DNA of 6,225 bases from Candidatus Gastranaerophilales bacterium (GCA_028694275.1 JAQUTS010000103.1:1-6225), one strand, 5' to 3'. Positions 1 to 5,090 are shown, numbered from the stretch's first letter. The notes: a model not told the origin generated them from the sequence alone. Numbers and translations: made by a program.

Positions 1-20
1 GGATCTGATGCATTTTAGAT

Positions 21-716
21 TTAATGTTTAGTAAACCATTTGAAACAACGAGCCAAGTTTTCACCTAGAATTTCTTTAATCCTATCTTCAGGTAAAAACA
101 TAGTAGTTGCCTCACATTCTTCAGGTATCTTTTTGCAATTTTTGATTGAATCTGCAATCATCTCATTGTAGCATTTTTTTGCACTTCTAAATCCAAATTT
201 ATAATAAAAAGGAACAGGTGAACCTGCCTGAGGATTAGTAGTTGATGCATTTAAATAGTCTCTGCCTTTATATCCCAGTCTATCGCTTTCTTTAACTGCA
301 GCTTTTAATAATTCAGTACCCACTCCTTTATAAATTCTATGAGAGCTTAAATGATTAACAAATAAGCTTGTATTATTCTTGTAAGAATCAGTTACAGCAT
401 CGCCTGAAATTGGCGCCGATGTTCTTGAAACCCAAATATCACCAACACAAGAGCCGTTACAGTCCATGTGCCAAGATGAAGAAGTATCTTTTACAACCCG
501 AGCAGGTATATTTTTTCCTGAAAAATCTTTCAACAATACATTGTAACCCTTGGAGAATATTTGATGAACTTTCGTTGAAAAAGCTCTTTGGGCAGCAACT
601 TCTGCAGGCAAACCCGCTGATTTTGTCATTTTTCTATGAATCACAGATGCAGATAAATTTTTAATTCTTGAAATATTCAAAGCAAAAATTCCACTATTAT
701 TAGAATTAAAAGACAT
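21..716 (-). CDS. GNAT-family N-acetyltransferase-like protein
   Basis: The 231-residue product looks like a GCN5-related acetyltransferase, a fold that moves an acetyl group from acetyl-CoA to an amine. The part seen directly is the C-terminal half. Residues 117-149 (SLFVNHLSSHRIYKGVGTEL and onward) fit beta-strand 4, the pyrophosphate-binding GxG loop (G131, G133) and the following helix. Residues 168-177 (PVPFYYKFGF) fit the motif-B strand and turn typical of GNATs. The usual Arg/Gln three residues before the first Gly is Ile here. The first ~60 residues match nothing I recognise. The substrate cannot be told. ATG is at 716-714 with no Shine-Dalgarno sequence before it; the leader is almost pure A/T around a TTTTTTGCGCAAAAAA palindrome. 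The gene lies downstream of tRNA-Arg on the same strand and may share its transcript. The GNAT call is fairly confident; the specific role is unknown. Confidence 0.75.
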   Translation of the reverse strand: MSFNSNNSGIFALNISRIKNLSASVIHRKMTKSAGLPAEVAAQRAFSTKVHQIFSKGYNVLLKDFSGKNIPARVVKDTSSSWHMDCNGSCVGDIWVSRTSAPISGDAVTDSYKNNTSLFVNHLSSHRIYKGVGTELLKAAVKESDRLGYKGRDYLNASTTNPQAGSPVPFYYKFGFRSAKKCYNEMIADSIKNCKKIPEECEATTMFLPEDRIKEILGENLARCFKWFTKH

Positions 717-723
717 AAAAATA

Positions 724-739
724 TTTTTTGCGCAAAAAA
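724..739. repeat. 16-bp perfect palindrome in acetyltransferase leader
   Basis: TTTTTTGCGCAAAAAA reads the same on both strands and lies 8 bases before the acetyltransferase ATG, where a ribosome-binding site would be expected. It could be an operator, a weak hairpin in the leader, or the end of the tRNA transcript followed by a U-rich tract. Composition alone (A and T runs around GCGC) makes part of the symmetry easy to get by chance. Confidence 0.4.
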
Positions 740-745
740 ATTATA
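740..745 (-). promoter_or_regulatory. possible -10 box for acetyltransferase gene
   Basis: A perfect TATAAT on the minus strand ends 23 bases before the ATG of the acetyltransferase. At the right distance upstream (763-768, inside the tRNA) there is only CATCGA, which is not a -35 match. A TTGTCA at 755-750 is too close to serve. The promoter is therefore uncertain; read-through from the tRNA promoter is the alternative. Confidence 0.3.
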
Positions 746-757
746 ATCATGACAAAA

Positions 758-831
758 TACGCTCGATGGGAGTCGAACCCACGTCTAAAGACTTCGGAGA
801 TCTTTGCTCTATCCATCTAAGCTACGAGCGC
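758..831 (-). tRNA. tRNA-Arg (anticodon CCG)
   Basis: The minus strand folds into a complete 74-nt cloverleaf. The acceptor stem is GCGCTCG with CGAGCGT (one terminal G-U) and the discriminator is A. The D stem is GCTT/GAGC around a 9-nt loop containing GG. The anticodon stem is AAGAT/GTCTT with loop CTCCGAA, giving anticodon CCG, which reads the arginine codon CGG. The variable loop is TAGAC, and the T arm is GTGGG-TTCGACT-CCCAT. The 3' CCA is not encoded (TTT follows the discriminator), so it must be added after transcription. The 5' end is only three bases downstream of the stop codon of the 108-residue gene, so the tRNA is probably cut out of a shared mRNA-tRNA transcript. Confidence 0.96.
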
Positions 832-834
832 AAA

Positions 835-1161
835 TTAGGAATTTAAGGAAACACAAATTCCTTCCATGATATTTTTGTAATCTTCATCAGGCAAAGTAGA
901 AACTATTTTAAGAGCCATACCTAAATCAGTATTTTGATCATACCACCTGCGAGAATTTTCAGACTGATAAAGCCCCAAAGCACGTTGCACACCTATACTT
1001 AGAGGCAAAGACTCTTGTTCTTTTCTTATTGTCTTTATAGAGTTTGCAATGTTAATAATATCTTTTGATATAGCTAACCTCGAATTTTCATCAAGATCTT
1101 TAATAAGCTTCATCGCAAGATTAGTTTTTGTATTTTTATCGTACCATCTACGTGTTTCCAA
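835..1161 (-). CDS. Hypothetical protein with tandem RRWYD repeat
   Basis: I do not recognise this 108-residue protein. It contains two copies of a ~33-residue unit: residues 4-36 start RRWYDKNTKTNLAMKLIKDL and residues 71-103 start RRWYDQNTDLGMALKIVSTL. About 12 of 33 positions are identical, including the whole RRWYD and the following NT. Each copy looks like a short aromatic/basic cap followed by amphipathic helix. A linker (QESLPLSIGVQRALGLYQSE) joins them. There is no signal peptide or membrane segment, so it is probably cytosolic. The start is TTG at 1161-1159; it is supported by a strong GAGGGAG ribosome-binding site 8 bases upstream and by the absence of any in-frame ATG before the first repeat. 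The gene has its own promoter and runs directly into tRNA-Arg with a three-base gap. No function can be given. Confidence 0.85.
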   Translation of the reverse strand: METRRWYDKNTKTNLAMKLIKDLDENSRLAISKDIINIANSIKTIRKEQESLPLSIGVQRALGLYQSENSRRWYDQNTDLGMALKIVSTLPDEDYKNIMEGICVSLNS

Positions 1162-1166
1162 ACCAA

Positions 1167-1173
1167 ACGCTCC
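1167..1173 (-). promoter_or_regulatory. Ribosome-binding site that decides a TTG start
   Basis: GAGGGAG on the minus strand sits 5' of the TTG at 1161-1159 with ordinary spacing (about 8 bases). It is the main reason for accepting TTG as the start codon of the 108-residue gene. Confidence 0.7.
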
Positions 1174-1197
1174 CTCTAGTAATAGTTTTATATTTAC

Positions 1198-1226
1198 ATT
1201 ATAAAATTATTTTATATATATTGCAA
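1198..1226 (-). promoter_or_regulatory. Sigma-70-type promoter for repeat protein and tRNA-Arg
   Basis: On the minus strand TTGCAA (1226-1221) and a perfect TATAAT (1203-1198) are separated by exactly 17 bases. This predicts a transcript start near 1191, about 30 bases before the TTG start codon, leaving room for the GAGGGAG ribosome-binding site. It is the best-formed promoter for this block and probably drives both the 108-residue gene and tRNA-Arg. Confidence 0.65.
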
Positions 1227-1230
1227 TTTA

Positions 1231-1866
1231 TTAAATTTTCATAATCCCTGAAAATACCTTGCTGTTTTGGAAGACTTGAGGATTTGCAAACAATTTTGTA
1301 TTTGAAGGGAAAGTTTCTTTAGGCATCAATTTTTCTTGTTTTTTGAGAGCATTATATGCCATTTTGTTTTTCAAAATAGGAGTAACGATATTGCAAGAAA
1401 GTATAGATGCAAGAATTGTAGCAGCAGTTGCTACTCCGGATTTTTTGGCAAAAGGTTCTAACTCAATACCAGGTTTTATTTCTTTCATGTATGCAACAAC
1501 ATTTTTTCCGAGACTCTTAGCTTTTGCATATACATCATCGATAGAGTCAAAGTTATTTTCTTTTGCAAATTTTTCTATAATAGGCTTAGTAGCTTTAGTA
1601 AGAATTTTGCCTTTTCTATGAAGAGCATCTGCAACTCCAGATAAAGTTGAAGTAAACAAAAGATACAAACCAATATTACAAATACCTTCGTTTTTCTCTT
1701 GTTCATAAAGAAATTTTTTCTTATCAGGAGTAAGCTTTTTGTTGCTTTTGATTCCTGCAAGTTGAGCAAGCATACTTACAAACCATCCAAAAGCCCCTAG
1801 AACAATCAAAGGCCCATTATTGGAATTACTTCTTTTATATAATCCGCGCAATAGTTTGGAAAGCAT
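1231..1866 (-). CDS. Hypothetical three-segment membrane protein (second of pair)
   Basis: This 211-residue protein has three hydrophobic stretches likely to be membrane helices: about residues 18-40 (NGPLIVLGAFGWFVSMLAQL), 63-80 (IGLYLLFTSTLSGVADAL) and 144-165 (SGVATAATILASILSCNIVT). A lysine-rich stretch (SNKKLTPDKKKFLYEQEKNE) separates the first two, and a charged amphipathic region lies before the third. There is no cleavable signal peptide and no enzyme motif. I recall similar proteins in Gastranaerophilales genomes, always as hypotheticals. The ATG overlaps the stop of the upstream gene by one base (TAATG), with GGAGAG just before it, so translation is coupled. Its layout of hydrophobic and charged segments resembles that of the upstream partner, which suggests an old duplication. 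The two products may form a membrane complex, but the function is unknown. Confidence 0.8.
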   Translation of the reverse strand: MLSKLLRGLYKRSNSNNGPLIVLGAFGWFVSMLAQLAGIKSNKKLTPDKKKFLYEQEKNEGICNIGLYLLFTSTLSGVADALHRKGKILTKATKPIIEKFAKENNFDSIDDVYAKAKSLGKNVVAYMKEIKPGIELEPFAKKSGVATAATILASILSCNIVTPILKNKMAYNALKKQEKLMPKETFPSNTKLFANPQVFQNSKVFSGIMKI

Positions 1867-2396
1867 TAATTTCTCTCCTTTCTATTTGTAGCATGTTTGT
1901 AAAAGAAGTTGGTCAAATGCTTAGTTACAGGTGCATCCCAAAGGTAATTTGTTAAAACCATAACAAAACTTGCAACAAAAGTACCGATTGTATTTCCAAA
2001 TACTGCTGTCTTATTACGTTCAATTTCATCAACTGCTAAATTTAGAAAGTTTTTGGGATTTAAACCAGATTCCATATTTTCTATTCTAGATGCGATAAAA
2101 TTGTTACAAGCTTTTCTGATTGCAAAACCGCTTGTTGTTCCTGCTATGATTTTTGCAAAAGTTTTACTGATTGCAAGTGTTTTTTGATCTTCATTTGCAT
2201 TAGGATTTTTAGCTTCAATAATAGGCATTGTAACCAATGCCGTAGAACCAAGTATCAAACGTTGTTGGGGTGATTTTACTGCTTGTTCAGTGACTTCAAT
2301 AATTTTTCCTGCAACTTTTGATGACAAATCTATATAAGGTTTAATCTTCATTCCCATAGTGTAAAACTTTCTTAGCAAGGTTATAAACCTTCTCAA
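1866..2396 (-). CDS. Hypothetical three-segment membrane protein (first of pair)
   Basis: This is a protein of up to 176 residues, of unknown function. Hydrophobic segments are seen at about residues 47-62 (RLILGSTALVTMPIIEA), 80-96 (FAKIIAGTTSGFAIRKA) and 131-153 (AVFGNTIGTFVASFVMVLTN). A charged loop (EAKNPNANEDQKT) lies between the first two. The GTTSGFA and DAPVTKHL elements have counterparts in the downstream partner (STLSGVA, NIVTPILK). The start is not settled. TTG at 2396-2394 has no ribosome-binding site. TTG at 2378-2376 has AGAAGG 9 bases upstream and is at least as likely. ATG at 2357-2355 is a third option, after a weak AAGAAAG. The stop codon overlaps the ATG of the next gene, so the two form one transcription unit. 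There is no signal peptide; the inner membrane is the probable location. Confidence 0.78.
   Translation of the reverse strand: MRRFITLLRKFYTMGMKIKPYIDLSSKVAGKIIEVTEQAVKSPQQRLILGSTALVTMPIIEAKNPNANEDQKTLAISKTFAKIIAGTTSGFAIRKACNNFIASRIENMESGLNPKNFLNLAVDEIERNKTAVFGNTIGTFVASFVMVLTNYLWDAPVTKHLTNFFYKHATNRKERN
2377..2391. repeat. Small inverted repeat over the start region of the membrane pair
   Basis: AAGGTTATAAACCTT is a 6-bp inverted repeat with a 3-base centre. It covers the AGAAGG ribosome-binding site and reaches the second TTG candidate start. If it forms a hairpin in the mRNA it would mask translation initiation. The stem is short, so this is tentative. Confidence 0.35.
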
Positions 2397-2412
2397 AAAA
2401 AATTGTTGCTAA

Positions 2413-2443
2413 AATATAACAAAATATGTGCAAACTTTTACAA
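2413..2443 (-). promoter_or_regulatory. Tentative promoter for the membrane-protein pair
   Basis: On the minus strand TTGTAA (2443-2438) is followed, after 19 bases, by TATATT (2418-2413). The spacing is longer than ideal. No better pair was found in this divergent region, and the site overlaps the inverted repeat at 2422-2456. Confidence 0.3.
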
Positions 2444-2456
2444 TATTCACATATTT
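2422..2456. repeat. 9-bp inverted repeat between divergent promoters
   Basis: AAATATGTG (2422-2430) and its exact reverse complement CACATATTT (2448-2456) are separated by 17 bases. The right arm touches the plus-strand -35 box TTGACA, and the repeat overlaps the tentative minus-strand promoter. The position suggests an operator able to control both the membrane-protein pair and the 202-residue gene. No known regulator site is recognised. Confidence 0.45.
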
Positions 2457-2485
2457 GACATAAAATTTACTTTTTGTATTACAAT
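2455..2485 (+). promoter_or_regulatory. Promoter for the 202-residue gene
   Basis: A consensus TTGACA lies at 2455-2460. The -10 box is either TATTAC (2477-2482, spacing 16) or TACAAT (2480-2485, spacing 19, closer to consensus). Either predicts a start near 2490, just before the AAAGGAG ribosome-binding site (2496-2502) and the ATG at 2510. Confidence 0.6.
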
Positions 2486-2509
2486 TGTAAAAAATAAAGG
2501 AGTTTTATA

Positions 2510-3118
2510 ATGAAGGTTTCTGCAATCACTACAAGAACAAGCCCAATCAAAACAAAAAACTACTCTCCTAATTTCAAAGAAGTATATTATTATAAACTTG
2601 ATAAGTTTATGCAAGATATATATGTTGCTAGAGATAATGACAAAAAATTGATAGATTTTGATTATTTAATAGCTAAATTTAAAGTAAATATGAAAGAAAC
2701 AACAGATAAATCACCTGATATTGCAATTCATGTAGGACCCTCTGATTATACTGGTCTAACATTCTTATTCGAACCACAAGAAGACTACCAGAAAAGAGGT
2801 TGGTTCTCTAAAATTCCTGATTCTCGTAAAATTCCTATTGGTTTCACATTAGATAAAGCAAATTTGATGCACGCACTTTCTTATGATTATTTTGTGAATG
2901 GCATACCAAAAGAAGTTGACCAAGCCTGCAAAAAGGTAAGGGAAGTTGAAAAAGCAAGAAAAAAATGTGAGCGAGAACATCCTAATTTAGATAAAAGAGC
3001 AATTAATCAAATGCTTGTAGCAGACTATCGTTCATATTGCAGCGAAACCAGCAAAAGAGTAGCAAAAGCAATAGAAGACTTTGATCATGAATGTTTTCTA
3101 CAACTAAAACATGGATAA
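2510..3118 (+). CDS. Hypothetical protein with N-terminal SPNF motif
   Basis: The product is a 202-residue soluble protein that I cannot assign to a function. The first ~25 residues are rich in Lys, Ser and Thr and contain SPNFKEV. Short Asn/Ser-Phe motifs at this place are, in my recollection, common in Gastranaerophilales proteins of unknown role. The middle (about residues 47-130) is a mixed region with DIAIHVGPSDYTGLTFLFEP and a WFSKIPDSRKIPIGFTLD stretch, probably beta-rich. The C-terminal third (about 133-192) is highly charged and helical, with KEVDQACKKVREVEKARKK likely to be coiled coil. There are four cysteines (140, 153, 177, 195) but no metal motif. No signal peptide or membrane helix is seen. 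The start ATG has an excellent AAAGGAG seven bases upstream and a TTGACA promoter. It is transcribed away from the membrane-protein pair and converges on rnpB 12 bases later. Confidence 0.85.
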   Translation: MKVSAITTRTSPIKTKNYSPNFKEVYYYKLDKFMQDIYVARDNDKKLIDFDYLIAKFKVNMKETTDKSPDIAIHVGPSDYTGLTFLFEPQEDYQKRGWFSKIPDSRKIPIGFTLDKANLMHALSYDYFVNGIPKEVDQACKKVREVEKARKKCEREHPNLDKRAINQMLVADYRSYCSETSKRVAKAIEDFDHECFLQLKHG

Positions 3119-3142
3119 TAACAATAAAAAGAAAAAGCAGTC
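3119..3142 (-). terminator. Likely rnpB terminator
   Basis: The 3' strand of helix P1 (GACTGC) runs into TTTTTCTTTTTATTG on the minus strand. This is a U-rich tract after a closed helix, as expected for intrinsic termination at the end of rnpB. The helix is long-range rather than a local hairpin, so the mechanism is uncertain. Confidence 0.45.
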
Positions 3143-3467
3143 TATAAGCCGGGTTCTGTAGTAGATAATCATCTGTCTAGACTGAAAGTTGCCTTTCAGC
3201 TCAAGCGTTCTGTCAAAAGACGGCGGGTCACCTTAACCTTTTAGCTGAACTTGCACCCAATCGGAGTTTACCGAGCCGATATTTCTCAATATCGCTGGTA
3301 GTCTTTTACACTACCGTTGCACCTGAACCTTGATAACAAGGTTGTTTACTTTTCTGTGGCACTAGTCTGACGGTTGCCCGTACCGGATGTTATCCGGCGA
3401 TTTGCCCTGAGGTGCCCGGACTTTCCTCACATAAACAAGTTATGCGCGATTATCCGACTGCTTTTTC
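3131..3467 (-). ncRNA. rnpB: RNase P RNA (bacterial type A)
   Basis: This is the catalytic RNA of ribonuclease P, which removes the 5' leader from precursor tRNAs such as the tRNA-Arg in this window. On the minus strand the universally conserved elements occur in order. CR-I is GAGGAAAGTCCGGGC (3428-3414). CACAGAAA (CR-II) and GGTAAACTCC (CR-III) follow in the middle. Near the 3' end come AGACAGATGATT (3178-3167) and ACAGAACCCGGCTTATAG (CR-V, 3159-3142). The ends AAAAAGCAGTC and GACTGCTTTTT pair to make helix P1. The ~337-nt length and the GCTTGAGC...CTAGA region match the ancestral type-A architecture found in most bacteria, including the cyanobacterial side. The exact ends are set by the P1 pairing and may be off by a few bases. 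Confidence 0.97.
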
Positions 3468-3474
3468 AAAGAAC

Positions 3475-3503
3475 ATTATTACATAGTCGGTATTATTTTT
3501 AAA
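3475..3503 (-). promoter_or_regulatory. Promoter of rnpB (extended -10)
   Basis: On the minus strand TG-T-AATAAT (3483-3475) is an extended -10 element that ends seven bases before the predicted rnpB 5' end at 3467. A weak -35, TTTAAA (3503-3498), lies 17 bases further up. The site is entirely within the 39-base gap after the metalloprotease stop codon. Confidence 0.55.
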
Positions 3504-3506
3504 CAC

Positions 3507-4295
3507 TTATTTTAAAGGTGGCTTTTTAATGTAATTATAGACATCTTTTGGAAGTTTAACATCTTGAAGAGCAAGGACCGTATATTTCTTAAGCTCTGCG
3601 ATTCTTGTTTGTTCTTCAAGCAGGTTTTTTTCTTCAATTTTTATACTGTCTTTAACTTTTTCAAACTCTGATTTGTGGTTTTCATGAGTGAGCTTAGCAA
3701 TAACATCATCAATATCAGAAGAAGCTATGCCGTATTTTGCAGCTATCTCGTTGGGAGGAGTTCCCCAAGGAAGCCTATACAGCCAAACTAAAGAAAGAAC
3801 ATCTGCCTGAGAAATAGAGGTAACTCCATATTGATGAGGAGTATACATAATATCAGCTTTGTTTGAGCTGTGCCCCAATCCTAAGGCGTGCCCCATCTCG
3901 TGGATAATTGTATGCATAACTTCGTTGCCATCCATATAGCGGGAATGAAGAATTCCATCTGAAAGACCTATTTGAACCTCAGCAGAATAAAGTCTACCCT
4001 GATTATCAAAGTGGTAGTTACAATGACCTAATGATTTTCTATCAACCCTTCTCCAATCAAGATTGATATTAGACTCATGGAGAGTGTTTACAATTTCAAA
4101 TGAAACTAACCCTGATGTTGCTGATTGCCAGAGATTTAAGGCATCAATAACCATTTGGCGATATTTGTAATCGTCGCCTTTTGAGGCATACCATTTAAAA
4201 GGTGCGATAAAAATTTTCAAAGGGAAACAGTGATCTGGCCACCTTATCAAAACACCTTTATTTAAACTATTTTGCAGGTATGTTACTTTTTGCAT
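3507..4295 (-). CDS. Matrixin-like zinc metalloprotease (metzincin)
   Basis: The 262-residue protein is a predicted zinc endopeptidase of the metzincin clan. The metal site HEMGHALGLGH fits HExxHxxGxxH, with zinc ligands H132, H136 and H142, catalytic base E133 and hinge G139. It is followed eight residues after H142 by the Met-turn methionine M150 (ADIMYTPH). The preceding region (about 12-120: VLIRWP, KIFIAPF, ALNLWQSATSG, INLDWRR) has the strand and helix pattern of matrixin-type catalytic domains. After the domain comes a linker (NEIAAKYGIASSDIDDVIAK) and a charged coiled-coil tail (about 205-238). No signal peptide, propeptide or cysteine switch is visible, which is odd for a family that is normally secreted. 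The ATG lies two bases after the stop of the zinc-motif gene and has only a distant AAGG, so translation is probably coupled. The fold is confident; location and substrate are unknown. Confidence 0.88.
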   Translation of the reverse strand: MQKVTYLQNSLNKGVLIRWPDHCFPLKIFIAPFKWYASKGDDYKYRQMVIDALNLWQSATSGLVSFEIVNTLHESNINLDWRRVDRKSLGHCNYHFDNQGRLYSAEVQIGLSDGILHSRYMDGNEVMHTIIHEMGHALGLGHSSNKADIMYTPHQYGVTSISQADVLSLVWLYRLPWGTPPNEIAAKYGIASSDIDDVIAKLTHENHKSEFEKVKDSIKIEEKNLLEEQTRIAELKKYTVLALQDVKLPKDVYNYIKKPPLK

Positions 4296-4297
4296 AA

Positions 4298-4618
4298 CTA
4301 ATTATTAGCCCTTGCTTCTTCCTGTTTTATATATGCACAAATTTCTTCTAAACGAGTATCTTCCATTGCGTCAATTAGTTCTTTTATATTTTTAAATTTC
4401 CCAAGAGCAAAACCGGTTTCCGCAAGCAAAACACAATCATTACAAAGTCTGTTTGTGCCATATTCGATTGACCCTGCGTATGGTTTTGTAGCGCCGCAAC
4501 AAGCACAATCAAACAAATCAAACTCGTTATCAGGGTTTTCTTCAATATCATCAAGTACCATTTGTTTGCAGACTTCTTGCATTTCTTGGATTATTTTTAG
4601 TTTTTGATTATCGTCCAT
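4298..4618 (-). CDS. Small zinc-motif protein (ClpX-type C4 finger-like)
   Basis: The product is a 106-residue acidic protein. Its core is a four-cysteine motif, C38-x2-C41 and C59-x2-C62 (DCACCGATK ... RLCNDCVLL), with 17 residues between the pairs. This closely resembles the N-terminal zinc-binding domain of ClpX (CxxCG...ICDEC), which there dimerises and binds adaptors and substrates. No AAA+ domain is present. Helices flank the finger (about 3-26 and 77-100). It may bind zinc and mediate protein contacts; that is inference. The ATG is supported by AAAGGTG a few bases upstream, behind an extended -10 promoter. The gene is first in an operon with the metalloprotease (two-base gap). That suggests, without proving, a functional link such as regulator, chaperone or adaptor and protease. 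Confidence 0.82.
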   Translation of the reverse strand: MDDNQKLKIIQEMQEVCKQMVLDDIEENPDNEFDLFDCACCGATKPYAGSIEYGTNRLCNDCVLLAETGFALGKFKNIKELIDAMEDTRLEEICAYIKQEEARANN

Positions 4619-4648
4619 ACATCACCTTTTCACAACTATTTTACAATA

Positions 4649-4657
4649 ATTTTAGCA
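4649..4657 (-). promoter_or_regulatory. Extended -10 promoter of the zinc-protein/protease operon
   Basis: TG-C-TAAAAT on the minus strand (4657-4649) is a good extended -10 element. It predicts a start near 4642, about 24 bases before the ATG at 4618. No -35 match is found at the usual distance, which is acceptable for the extended type. Confidence 0.5.
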
Positions 4658-4704
4658 TATTAAAAGACTTTTTGCCCCTCTATAAAGAACGTTTTAAAAA
4701 TCTT

Positions 4705-4720
4705 GTTAATAATTATTAAC
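4705..4720. promoter_or_regulatory. Perfect 16-bp palindrome, candidate operator
   Basis: GTTAATAATTATTAAC is an exact palindrome in the 188-base region between the divergent zinc-protein/protease operon and the 75-residue gene. It lies about 50 bases upstream of the extended -10 of the minus-strand operon and 87 bases before the plus-strand ATG. The form is that of a dimeric repressor site. The regulator is not encoded in this window. Confidence 0.45.
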
Positions 4721-4806
4721 CATTCAAAAAATTAATGGAAATTTTATTTTTTATGCTTTTTAGAAATATTACAGAAGACAATTATTCAAAATGAGGAATT
4801 AAAAAA

Positions 4807-5034
4807 ATGACAAACGCTATTTCTACTACACAACCAACATTTGTTATGGCAACAAACAATATCAATAAACAGCCTATAGCTGTTAGAGTTGATGATATTT
4901 CAACAATGGAAACACTTCAAGATGGAATCGTTTTAAAAGACCCAAGCGGAAGATGTCTTGGCAGAGTTGAAAATACATTAAATCCTGAAGATATCGCAAA
5001 AAAAATAGGAAATGTACTCGACCTCCAAGCATAA
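4807..5034 (+). CDS. Small hypothetical protein upstream of alr
   Basis: I do not recognise this 75-residue protein. The first ~20 residues are polar and low-complexity (Thr, Asn, Gln). The rest, from PIAVRVDDIS through GIVLKDPSGRCLGRVENTL to PEDIAKKIGNVLDL, looks like a compact domain of short beta strands ending in one helix. There is no signal peptide, membrane segment or metal motif; the only cysteine is C50. The ATG has GAGGA nine bases upstream. It lies 56 bases before alr on the same strand and could be co-transcribed with it, although no shared function is evident. The codon pattern is ordinary for this AT-rich genome, and the coherent ribosome-binding site supports a real gene. Confidence 0.7.
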   Translation: MTNAISTTQPTFVMATNNINKQPIAVRVDDISTMETLQDGIVLKDPSGRCLGRVENTLNPEDIAKKIGNVLDLQA

Positions 5035-5090
5035 TAATTCTTAAGCGAAAAAAACTTTTCACGGCCTAGTTTTTGCTCTATTATAATCTT

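Noticed and set aside
368..664. Plus-strand open frame of 98 codons inside the acetyltransferase gene
   Set aside because: It lies opposite a better-supported gene, has no ribosome-binding site, and its translation shows no recognisable domain.
1343..1769. Open frames on both strands inside the second membrane-protein gene
   Set aside because: They are shadow frames of a gene supported by coupling, a ribosome-binding site and membrane segments.
3131..3467. The structured, GC-richer block considered as a new ncRNA, riboswitch or reverse-transcriptase-associated RNA
   Set aside because: It carries all the conserved regions of RNase P RNA in the right order and is plainly rnpB.
3507..4618. Toxin-antitoxin reading of the small gene plus the metalloprotease (ImmA/IrrE-like)
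   Set aside because: The protease has the long metzincin motif HExxHxxGxxH with a Met-turn rather than the short ImmA/IrrE type, and the partner has a zinc finger rather than a helix-turn-helix.
5045..5076. Possible terminator hairpin (AAAAACT and AGTTTTT) between the 75-residue gene and alr
   Set aside because: The stem is nearly all A-T with an 11-base loop and no U-tract after it, so it would be too weak for an intrinsic terminator.
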